Shown here: positions 1-5,198 of the stretch, piece after piece
Numbering within the stretch: the stretch's first letter is position 1
How the letters are laid out: each line of letters opens with the position of its first letter
Source of the DNA: Chlamydiota bacterium
GTDB taxonomy: Bacteria; Chlamydiota; Chlamydiia; Chlamydiales; SM23-39
Reading direction: 5' to 3'
DNA: 5,198 bases
Assembly: GCA_021772195.1 (NCBI GenBank)
Contig: JAJFML010000023.1
Location: forward strand, 1 to 5,198
The notes under the pieces: model-generated
Seen by the model: only the letters and a program-made list of their open reading frames with translations
Told to the model about the DNA's origin: nothing
Database searches by the model: none
Translations under genes and position numbers: made by a program

Positions 1-337
1 GACTCTTTCTATAAAAAGCGCCTCTGAGGAGTTGAATATTCATGAATCAACGCTTCTTAGGGCTCTCAATCAAAAATACCTAAAATGTTCAAAGGGCCAG
101 TTGCAGCTTCGCTCGTTATTTTCCGCTGAGTTCAAAAACAATGGAATAAGCAAGAAATCCATCTTAATAAACTTAAAAGCTCTCGTAGATAGTGAACAAA
201 AAAAAGACCCTTTTTCAGATGAAGAAATTTGCTCTAAACTTAGAGAAAAGGGGTATGATATCTCGAGAAGGTGCGTTGCAAAATATCGAGATAAATTGAA
301 GATTGCTCCCAAGTACAAAAGACGAAAATACTACTAG
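1..337 (+). CDS. rpoN: RNA polymerase sigma-54 factor, C-terminal fragment (5' end outside window)
   Basis: Sigma-54 directs RNA polymerase to -24/-12 promoters, where opening requires an AAA+ activator. The frame (codons from base 2) is already open at the left edge and ends at TAG 335-337, so about 111 C-terminal residues are visible. A TTG at 32 is possible on paper, but homology continues upstream of it, so the gene is cut by the window. The segment LNIHESTLLRALNQKY matches the helix-turn-helix region, usually G-HESTVSR---NKY. The segment SRRCVAKYRDKL near the end matches the RpoN box (consensus ARRTVAKYRE), with Ser and Cys replacing the usual Ala and Thr. The protein ends shortly after the box with a basic tail, as is normal. 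The box contacts the -24 element. It is probably separate from the downstream glycan genes, given the 221-bp gap and terminator-like hairpin. No convincing -24/-12 site was seen in the window. Confidence 0.92.
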   Translation, partial: TLSIKSASEELNIHESTLLRALNQKYLKCSKGQLQLRSLFSAEFKNNGISKKSILINLKALVDSEQKKDPFSDEEICSKLREKGYDISRRCVAKYRDKLKIAPKYKRRKYY

Positions 338-378
338 CCTTTTGAAACCCAAGATAATTCCACCTTACACCTTTGTTT

Positions 379-407
379 TTTTCATCTCATTCGATAGACT
401 TTATATA
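379..407 (+). promoter_or_regulatory. Possible sigma-70-type promoter upstream of gmd
   Basis: TTTTCA at 379-384 and TATATA at 402-407 are separated by 17 bp, and each matches the -35/-10 consensus at 4 of 6 positions. A transcript would start near 413-415, at the foot of the inverted repeat at 412-427, leaving a leader of about 145 nt before gmd. AT-rich DNA gives such matches by chance, so this is only a candidate. Confidence 0.25.
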
Positions 408-411
408 CATT

Positions 412-427
412 CCAACTCAAGAGTTGG
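412..427 (+). repeat. Perfect 7-bp inverted repeat in the rpoN-gmd intergenic region
   Basis: CCAACTC (412-418) and GAGTTGG (421-427) are exact reverse complements around AA. As RNA this forms a 6-bp stem with a 4-nt loop; as DNA it is a compact dyad that could bind a dimeric regulator. It lies just downstream of the possible promoter and 9 bp before the terminator-like hairpin. Its existence is read directly; any function is inference. Confidence 0.55.
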
Positions 428-436
428 GAATTTAAC

Positions 437-458
437 GAGGAGGGTCCTCAGTTTTTTT
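437..458 (+). terminator. Rho-independent terminator-like hairpin
   Basis: GAGGA (437-441), loop GGG, TCCTC (445-449), then AG and a run of seven T (452-458). A short GC-containing stem directly before a T tract is the intrinsic-terminator layout. It lies 100 bp after the rpoN stop and could end rpoN transcription. If transcription starts at the candidate promoter at 379-407, it would instead be an attenuator for gmd. The 5-bp stem is short, so efficiency may be modest. Confidence 0.5.
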
Positions 459-462
459 CTGT

Positions 463-489
463 TTTAAAGGTGACATGGCGCCTTTTAAA
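463..489 (+). repeat. Hairpin-forming inverted repeat in the gmd leader
   Basis: AAAGGTG (466-472) pairs with CGCCTTT (479-485) around the 6-nt loop ACATGG, including one G-T wobble. Allowing one bulged T, pairing extends with TTT (463-465) against AAA (487-489), giving about 10 bp. There is no T tract after it, so it is not a standard terminator. It may be a leader structure or an operator-like dyad about 70 bp before gmd. Function is unknown. Confidence 0.4.
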
Positions 490-546
490 TAGGGGGAAAA
501 TGAGAAAAATCCAATTCTTAAGTCAGAATGTGTATATGTGAAAAAT

Positions 547-551
547 AAGGA
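547..551 (+). promoter_or_regulatory. Ribosome binding site of gmd
   Basis: AAGGA lies 7 nt before the ATG at 559. It supports that start, which also gives the expected N-terminal Rossmann sequence. A closer ATG at 551 overlaps the site, runs only three codons in another frame and ends in TGA at 560-562. Confidence 0.7.
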
Positions 552-558
552 TGAATAG

Positions 559-1602
559 ATGAAAAAAGCGCTTATAACTGGCATAACTGGGCAAGATGGC
601 TCTTACTTAGCCGATTTATTATTAGAAAAAGGCTATGAAGTGCATGGTATAGTCCGTAGGTCATCATCAAGCAATCTCGCAAGAATTTCTCATCTTTTAA
701 ACAACACTCGCCTCTCATTGCATGAAGGAGACTTAACAGACACATCTAGCCTCAAGAGAATCTTTGAAGAAACACAGCCCGAAGAAATTTATAATCTAGG
801 CGCGATGAGCGATGTCAAAGTTTCCTTTGATATGCCTGAATATACTGCCGATGTAGATGGCCTGGGCGTCATGAGAATATTAGAAATTATTCGCACATCA
901 TCCCCCAAGACTAAACTCTACCAAGCGTCGACCTCTGAGCTCTACGGGAAAGTGCAAGAAATTCCTCAGAATGAACGAACGCCTTTTTACCCTAGATCCC
1001 CTTATGGCGTTGCAAAGCTATATGCCTATTGGGCTATTGTAAATTACCGTGAAGCTTACAACCTATTTGCTTGTAATGGAATTCTGTTCAACCACGAAAG
1101 TCCAAGAAGAGGCGAAAATTTCGTCTCAAGAAAAATCACTCTTGCAGCTTCAAAAATCAAATTGGGCCTTCAAGAAAAGCTTATTTTAGGAAACCTCAGT
1201 TCAAAAAGAGACTGGGGGTATGCTAAGGATTTTGTAGAAGGAATGTGGCTCATGCTTCAGCAAAGCACTCCCGAAGATTTTGTTCTTGCAACAGGCGTGA
1301 CTACTACAGTTCGTCATTTTACAGAGCTTGCGTTTGCAAGACTAGGCATCCAAATTACTTGGGAAGGAGAGGGAGCTTGCGAAAAAGGTATCGACAGCAC
1401 GACCGGCAAGGTTTTAGTCGAGGTCTCGCCTAAATATTTCCGCCCAAGTGAAGTAGACATCTTAATTGGAGACCCCAATAAGGCAAAAGAAAAGCTAAAA
1501 TGGAGTCCCAAAACTAAGATTGAGGAGCTTGTAGACCTAATGATCGATTCAGACCTTAAACAGGTAGAAAGGGCAAATCATGCGCATAGCTCTTGTTCAT
1601 GA
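559..1602 (+). CDS. gmd: GDP-mannose 4,6-dehydratase
   Basis: Cytoplasmic NADP-dependent short-chain dehydrogenase/reductase converting GDP-D-mannose to GDP-4-keto-6-deoxy-D-mannose, the branch point to GDP-L-fucose, GDP-D-rhamnose and GDP-perosamine. The 347 residues match the family's usual length. Visible features are the nucleotide-binding GITGQDG at residues 8-14, RRSS at 33-36, the catalytic ASTSELYG block (T125, E127), YxxxK at Y149/K153, the GDP-mannose-binding stretch [15 protein letters not shown] at 178-192, and [15 protein letters not shown] at 216-230. In the loop usually reading AAQSHV this protein has GAMSDV (81-86). The start is supported by AAGGA 7 nt upstream. The 3' end overlaps the next gene by 23 bp, implying co-transcription and perhaps translational coupling. 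The partner reductase or aminotransferase (rmd, fcl or per) is not in the window, so the final sugar cannot be named. Confidence 0.95.
   Translation: MKKALITGITGQDGSYLADLLLEKGYEVHGIVRRSSSSNLARISHLLNNTRLSLHEGDLTDTSSLKRIFEETQPEEIYNLGAMSDVKVSFDMPEYTADVDGLGVMRILEIIRTSSPKTKLYQASTSELYGKVQEIPQNERTPFYPRSPYGVAKLYAYWAIVNYREAYNLFACNGILFNHESPRRGENFVSRKITLAASKIKLGLQEKLILGNLSSKRDWGYAKDFVEGMWLMLQQSTPEDFVLATGVTTTVRHFTELAFARLGIQITWEGEGACEKGIDSTTGKVLVEVSPKYFRPSEVDILIGDPNKAKEKLKWSPKTKIEELVDLMIDSDLKQVERANHAHSSCS
1568..1573 (+). promoter_or_regulatory. Ribosome binding site of the glycosyltransferase, inside gmd
   Basis: AAAGGG lies 6 nt before the ATG at 1580 and within the last codons of gmd. It supports a start overlapping gmd rather than an internal one, and the resulting N-terminus ([10 protein letters not shown]) is typical of GT4 enzymes. 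Confidence 0.65.
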
Positions 1603-2695
1603 TTGGCTAGTTTCCATAGGAGGAGGCGAAAAAGCTCTACAAGGAATCCATGAACTGTTTCCTGGAGACATCTTTACGCTTTTTCACAATCCAAAAAAGT
1701 TAAAAGGAACCTATTTTGATGATAAAAAAATCATCCCCTCCTCCCTTCAAAAATTACCTTTTGCACTAAAAAAATATCAGAACTACCTCCCCCTTTTTCC
1801 TTTTGCAATCGAACAGTTTGATTTGAGTGAATTTGACCTCATCATATCTTCTTCACATTGTGCTGCAAAAGGGGCTCTTACTCATGCAGACCAATTCCAT
1901 ATCTGCTACTGCTTTACACCCGTCAGGTATGCTTGGGATTTATACCATCAGTACTTGGATCAGACCCGCCTCAAAAAAGGAGCTAAAGGGCTTATTGCTA
2001 AGCTCATTTTGCACTATTTTCGTATGTGGGATAAATCTTCTTGCACCCAAGTTGATGCCTTTATAGCCATATCGAAATACGTGGCTGCTAGAATTGAAAA
2101 AATTTATGGTAGATCTGCTAGTGTCATCTATCCTCCAGTCAATACTAATTATTATGCTCTAGAAGAGAATAAGGAAGATTATTACTTATCCGCGTCTAGA
2201 ATGGTTCCCTATAAGAGAATAGATCTTATCGTTGATGCCTTCTCACAGATGCCCAATAGAAAGCTTGTGGTTATTGGAGATGGACCAGAAATGAAAAAAA
2301 TAAAAAGCATCGCTGGAAAAAACATTGAAATTTTGGGGCATGTCTCCGATCAAACAATGCGGCAATATATGCAAAAAGCTAAAGGTTTTGTATTTGCTGC
2401 CCTAGAGGATTTTGGGATTTTACCCGTTGAAGCTCAATCTGCAGGCACTCCTGTAATTGCTTTTGGGAAGGGAGGATCATTAGAAACTGTAGGCGAAGGG
2501 TGTGGCGTTTTTTTTCAGAAACAAGATGTACCCTCTCTCATAGATGCGATAGATCGCTTTGAAAAAATGTCCTTTGATCCCATATCTATCCGAAAACATG
2601 CGATGAAATTTTCGGTTGAACGTTTCCAGCAAGAGTTCCAAAATCTTGTTCTTCAAAAATATCGAAATTGGAACGAGCGCTCAAGTACCTCTTAA
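1580..2695 (+). CDS. GT4-family glycosyltransferase, WbaZ-like
   Basis: Probably a retaining GT-B glycosyltransferase acting on the cytoplasmic side of the inner membrane, adding a sugar from a nucleotide donor to a lipid-linked glycan. It has 371 residues with two Rossmann-like halves. The N-terminal half carries VHDWL (6-10), the glycine-rich GGGEKAL loop (14-20) and [16 protein letters not shown] (111-126), a stretch typical of WbaZ-like mannosyl/rhamnosyltransferases. The C-terminal donor half carries [13 protein letters not shown] (206-218), GDGPE (233-237) and the EX7E motif, E276 and E284 in EDFGILPVE, followed by [12 protein letters not shown]. No membrane span is evident. Overlap with gmd suggests a GDP-linked donor (GDP-mannose or a GMD-derived 6-deoxyhexose such as GDP-rhamnose); this is inference from context, and donor and acceptor cannot be fixed from sequence alone. 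The stop lies 4 bp from that of the convergent kdoO-like gene. Confidence 0.9.
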   Translation: MRIALVHDWLVSIGGGEKALQGIHELFPGDIFTLFHNPKKLKGTYFDDKKIIPSSLQKLPFALKKYQNYLPLFPFAIEQFDLSEFDLIISSSHCAAKGALTHADQFHICYCFTPVRYAWDLYHQYLDQTRLKKGAKGLIAKLILHYFRMWDKSSCTQVDAFIAISKYVAARIEKIYGRSASVIYPPVNTNYYALEENKEDYYLSASRMVPYKRIDLIVDAFSQMPNRKLVVIGDGPEMKKIKSIAGKNIEILGHVSDQTMRQYMQKAKGFVFAALEDFGILPVEAQSAGTPVIAFGKGGSLETVGEGCGVFFQKQDVPSLIDAIDRFEKMSFDPISIRKHAMKFSVERFQQEFQNLVLQKYRNWNERSSTS

Positions 2696-2699
2696 AATT

Positions 2700-3641
2700 C
2701 TAACGAGATAATTTAGGACCAGCAAAAACAGGATCCACCATAATCTCACCTGAAAGTCTTTCAAGGACACTTAAAGGTGATTTTTCAGGATTTAATTGTG
2801 CTGATTTTGGAATCAACAAAGTCTGCTCTAATGCGTATTTCCCTTCTAAAGCTGCATGGGTTACCAAATCTGTAAATACAGCCCAGCAAGATCCAGGAGG
2901 AAATTCCCAATGAAACTTTTCACAATTGTTCTGAAAGTCTTCATTAGCTTTGAGAAAATGGTGAAATCTCAACATAAATTCATCATAGGGAGAGCGTAAA
3001 ACGACGGGAAGGCCTGCCCATTTTGAAAATCGTTTCATTGTCCTTAAAAAGTTTGCACTCATAGAACTTTTATACCTTTTAGGAAATGCAATGTCTTTTC
3101 CGGCAAATTTTTCTGCTAAAACATCAAATGAATCAGAAGTGACCCATCTTCTTGGCTCATCAGGGTTAATATTTGTAAAAAAACGTAAAATACGAGTGCC
3201 ATGCATAGGCCTAGATGGAAAAGCATCGATATGTAAGAGATCATTCCTAGCGCTCATTCTTAAATTTCTACCTTTCTCTTGAAAAGGACGAAAACTCGAA
3301 TAATCAAGCCTACAAGACGAAGCATAGGGAGAAAGAAGCTGAGAAATATAAGCATTTACATTATGTGTATAGTTTCTCATGATCTCCAAGAGTCTATCTT
3401 GATCGATCTTAGATGAGGAAGTAGAGACAACGTTTGTTACTTTATCGATATGAGGCTTGTAAGCGATATTTTTACGGCTTGTATTTCCTGTTTGCCTCTG
3501 CTCTAAAAGAAAATCAATATCTTCTTGAGGAAAAGAAAAGGGAACTTTGGGAAAAAATAAAATATTTCCCGACTCCAGCTGATCGCAATAATACGATCCC
3601 TTGTCAGTCTGGTCATTTTCAACAGTTATTAGCTTAGTCAT
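2700..3641 (-). CDS. kdoO: Kdo 3-hydroxylase (Fe(II)/2-oxoglutarate-dependent dioxygenase)
   Basis: KdoO enzymes, characterised in Burkholderia ambifaria and Yersinia pestis, hydroxylate C3 of a Kdo residue in the LPS inner core to give Ko, using Fe(II), 2-oxoglutarate and O2. The 313-residue product shows the family hallmark around residues 137-160: HIDAFPSRP, then GTRILRFFTNINP. It provides the HxD half of the iron triad (H137, D139). The distal histidine lies in FTDLVTHAALEGKYALEQ (H262). Spacing within the triad (over 100 residues) and the aromatic-rich FHWEFPPGSCWAVFTD segment fit the family. No signal peptide or membrane span is seen, consistent with a soluble or peripheral cytoplasmic enzyme. 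The start has GAGGA 4 nt upstream. The gene follows the HExxH-protein gene by 51 bp on the same strand, so they may be co-transcribed. That gap also contains -10-like TATAGT and TATATT but no good -35. Identification is from remembered motifs, not a search. Confidence 0.85.
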   Translation of the reverse strand: MTKLITVENDQTDKGSYYCDQLESGNILFFPKVPFSFPQEDIDFLLEQRQTGNTSRKNIAYKPHIDKVTNVVSTSSSKIDQDRLLEIMRNYTHNVNAYISQLLSPYASSCRLDYSSFRPFQEKGRNLRMSARNDLLHIDAFPSRPMHGTRILRFFTNINPDEPRRWVTSDSFDVLAEKFAGKDIAFPKRYKSSMSANFLRTMKRFSKWAGLPVVLRSPYDEFMLRFHHFLKANEDFQNNCEKFHWEFPPGSCWAVFTDLVTHAALEGKYALEQTLLIPKSAQLNPEKSPLSVLERLSGEIMVDPVFAGPKLSR

Positions 3642-3645
3642 GTAT

Positions 3646-3650
3646 TCCTC
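3646..3650 (-). promoter_or_regulatory. Ribosome binding site of the kdoO-like gene
   Basis: On the minus strand GAGGA ends 4 nt before the ATG at 3641-3639. It is the clearest Shine-Dalgarno among the minus-strand genes and supports the chosen start. Confidence 0.65.
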
Positions 3651-3692
3651 AATAATTCAAAACGAAATATAACTATATACAAATAGCATTTT

Positions 3693-4556
3693 TTAAGAAA
3701 TGTTCTCTCGATTCTTGTAATAAGCAAGAAAGATCATCCGCCACCTTAAACTACCCTTTTTTTGCCTAGATGCATATTCTCTTATTTCATTTGCATTTAA
3801 GGAGTTGAAATAAAAAATCTCGTCATCTGTTAAGCGAAAAAGAACCGCCAAAGCTTTTTTTGAGTCAGTGATAGAAGAAGATACTTTTTTATAAGTTCGA
3901 TTAAAAACAAATCGATATCTTGCCAGACGGAAAAGCCCTAAAGAGAGCCATATAAGCGCGCACGTTTTCAAACAGGCAAACAAGAGAGGGGAAGAAAAAA
4001 GAAGCTCCCCCCAGAATCCAGAAAGAATAAAAAAAATAAAAATAACCGCTTCATAGGGTTTTTGAACGATTGGGCCAAACAACTTTCTAAATTTGTTTGA
4101 AGACAAAAAATAGGCAAAGAATTCTTCAAATTTAGGCTCATTATAAGCGCTTCTAGCAACATGCGCTCCCTCATGAGCTAAAAGCTCATCTTTGCTACAA
4201 AAAATACTCTTTTTTCGAAGCTGGATAAGTGTAAATTTTTTCTTTCCTCCCTCTAGCTCTATAATCCAAGTCATACCAGCCTGCCACGGCAAGAGCTTCC
4301 TCTTATGATAGAAAGTAGGCGCCCACGAAGGATTCACATCATAGAAGTGCTTAAGCTGAACACTCGCCCAAGACCAATCTTGTTCTTCTACCTTGTTATC
4401 AATTGGGAAAGGAGGTTTTTCACCGAACTCAGCAAAACATTTCTTTAGAGGTTTTTGAGAAAAGTTCACACGTTCTAAAAATATTTTTTCATCTTCCTGA
4501 GGGCCAGGAATAAATCCTCTCTGCCCAAATAAAAGTAGTTCCTCATCTGAAATCAT
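3693..4556 (-). CDS. Uncharacterised membrane protein with HExxH zincin-like motif
   Basis: I do not recognise a named family. The 287-residue product has an acidic N-terminus (1-30), a soluble region, then a likely edge strand and helix ending in LLAHEGAHVARSAY. This holds an HExxH motif (H128, E129, H132), the zinc-binding and catalytic signature of metallopeptidases. Glutamates E144 and E145 in FEEFFAYF, 12-13 residues after H132, could supply a gluzincin-type third ligand. Residues about 168-184 and 188-210 are hydrophobic and could form a membrane hairpin. The basic, aromatic C-terminal 75 residues would then lie on the same side as the N-terminus, probably cytoplasmic. No signal peptide is seen. 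ATG at 4556 is the first start after an in-frame stop upstream, but its Shine-Dalgarno is poor (AGGG about 12 nt away). It sits between a ligase/polymerase-like gene (83 bp upstream) and the kdoO-like gene. A protease role is inference from one motif. Confidence 0.85.
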   Translation of the reverse strand: MISDEELLLFGQRGFIPGPQEDEKIFLERVNFSQKPLKKCFAEFGEKPPFPIDNKVEEQDWSWASVQLKHFYDVNPSWAPTFYHKRKLLPWQAGMTWIIELEGGKKKFTLIQLRKKSIFCSKDELLAHEGAHVARSAYNEPKFEEFFAYFLSSNKFRKLFGPIVQKPYEAVIFIFFILSGFWGELLFSSPLLFACLKTCALIWLSLGLFRLARYRFVFNRTYKKVSSSITDSKKALAVLFRLTDDEIFYFNSLNANEIREYASRQKKGSLRWRMIFLAYYKNRENIS

Positions 4557-4639
4557 AACAAAAAGATACCCTAATTTCCTTTTCTCGGAAACTTAGAATA
4601 GGATAAAAAGATAGAAGGGAGAAGCTATACCTAACCCCA

Positions 4640-5198
4640 CTATATTCTAAATTTTAAAGATTTAAGATACCCACAAAAAACTCCAAGATGAATCCACAAA
4701 TAGGCTCTCATAATCGATTGGTTGAATTGAAGTGCTGAGAGCATCACACAGACCGAAAGAGCAAGGGAAATAACGGTGATTCTTTCGTCATCTGATAAAT
4801 TAGAAATCCTCAAAGTTGATCGAAATTCATTTATTAGAAAGCAGATAAAAATAAGAAAAAAGATACCTCCCAACATCCCTAAACTCCCCAATATTTCTGT
4901 GGTCACATTCATAGGCGCAAAATCCTGAACAATTACTGGATCCATCATTTCGCTGATGCTATATCCTGCCTTCCAGGCCAGATAAAATGGTCCTGCACCA
5001 AAACCTACACCTATAAGAGGGTGCTCAAAAAAAATCCCCCAATATTCAACCAATCCTCTCCATCGATCCCAAATGGAAAAGTGAGAAAGCCCCATGTCGT
5101 AAAAGAATTTTAAAAATCCCTTAAAGATAAGAGTACTGTTTGTTGCCCATAAGAACAAAAAGGATGCGCTAAATAAACCTAAGAAAAAATTAATCACC
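4640..5198 (-). CDS. O-antigen ligase/polymerase-family membrane protein, C-terminal part (5' end outside window)
   Basis: Frame open to the right edge; the GTG at 5197-5195 is probably an internal valine, so the N-terminus is missing. The 185 or so visible residues begin with a hydrophobic span (about 2-17), then a loop with DRWRGLVEYWGIFFEHPLIG and VGFGAGPF (44-71). This resembles the Wzy_C/WaaL signature: R, W, then a hPl-GvG-G motif. Next come APMNVTTEILGSLGMLGG (94-111) and two hydrophobic stretches (about 105-122 and 140-178). Family members polymerise undecaprenyl-linked repeats (Wzy) or ligate glycans to lipid A-core (WaaL) on the periplasmic face. The segment often reading HN-yLe-l-e-GllG here has PMN in place of the histidine pair, so ligase activity should not be assumed. 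Its position upstream of the HExxH and kdoO-like genes on one strand fits an envelope-glycan cluster. Ligase and polymerase cannot be told apart from this fragment. Confidence 0.75.
   Translation of the reverse strand, partial: VINFFLGLFSASFLFLWATNSTLIFKGFLKFFYDMGLSHFSIWDRWRGLVEYWGIFFEHPLIGVGFGAGPFYLAWKAGYSISEMMDPVIVQDFAPMNVTTEILGSLGMLGGIFFLIFICFLINEFRSTLRISNLSDDERITVISLALSVCVMLSALQFNQSIMRAYLWIHLGVFCGYLKSLKFRI

Noticed and set aside
470..490. TGGCGCC stretch as a sigma-54 (-24/-12) promoter for gmd, tempting because rpoN is next door
   Set aside because: There is no GC doublet at the required 10-bp spacing after GG, and no TTGC-like -12 element. The bases are better explained as part of a hairpin.
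551..562. Three-codon ORF whose TGA overlaps the gmd ATG
   Set aside because: Its ATG abuts the AAGGA ribosome binding site with no spacing, and the arrangement is easily produced by chance in A-rich sequence.
2675..2682. Palindrome GAGCGCTC near the end of the glycosyltransferase gene
   Set aside because: It has no loop or T tract, lies inside coding sequence, and an 8-bp palindrome is expected by chance.
2695..2714. AAATT...AATTT inverted repeat spanning the convergent stop codons as a bidirectional terminator
   Set aside because: The stem is only five A-T pairs with a 10-nt loop and no adjoining T run, too weak to call.
3434..3637. 67-residue plus-strand ORF opposite the kdoO-like gene
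   Set aside because: It is a shadow of the conserved minus-strand dioxygenase, with no ribosome binding site or recognisable motif.
3666..3700. Promoter for the kdoO-like gene in the 51-bp gap (TATAGT or TATATT as -10)
   Set aside because: No acceptable -35 element lies 16-18 bp upstream of either. The AT-rich gap makes -10 matches cheap.

Overview
The window reads as low-GC chromosomal DNA from a Gram-negative bacterium, densely coding and dominated by cell-surface glycan genes. The Gram-negative assignment rests mainly on a Kdo-hydroxylase-type dioxygenase, whose only known substrate is the Kdo of LPS inner core, together with a WbaZ-like glycosyltransferase and an O-antigen ligase/polymerase-type membrane protein. 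A sigma-54 gene with a clear RpoN box is also present. The low GC and this gene mix would suit an environmental chlamydia (Parachlamydia-like) or an intracellular gammaproteobacterium such as Legionella or Coxiella. That is a lean only; no rRNA or other decisive marker is present.

Layout on the plus strand: the 3' end of rpoN (1-337, entering from the left); a 221-bp intergenic leader (338-558) with three inverted repeats, one of them terminator-like; gmd (559-1602), encoding GDP-mannose 4,6-dehydratase; and a GT4 glycosyltransferase (1580-2695) that overlaps gmd by 23 bp. On the minus strand, reading from the right edge: the C-terminal part of an O-antigen ligase/polymerase-family membrane protein (5198-4640, truncated by the window); an unrecognised protein with an HExxH motif and a hydrophobic hairpin (4556-3693); and a Kdo 3-hydroxylase homologue, kdoO (3641-2700). 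The two blocks converge with only 4 bp between stop codons.

Working together (inference): gmd makes GDP-4-keto-6-deoxymannose, which another enzyme outside the window must convert to GDP-rhamnose, GDP-fucose or GDP-perosamine. The adjacent glycosyltransferase probably transfers such a GDP sugar, or mannose, to a growing glycan. The ligase/polymerase-like protein would polymerise or attach glycans on the periplasmic side, and KdoO would convert a Kdo residue to Ko in the core. The least explained gene is the HExxH membrane protein between the last two. Its zincin-like signature makes it the best candidate for undescribed biology here. No RNA gene, CRISPR array, insertion sequence or attachment site was seen.
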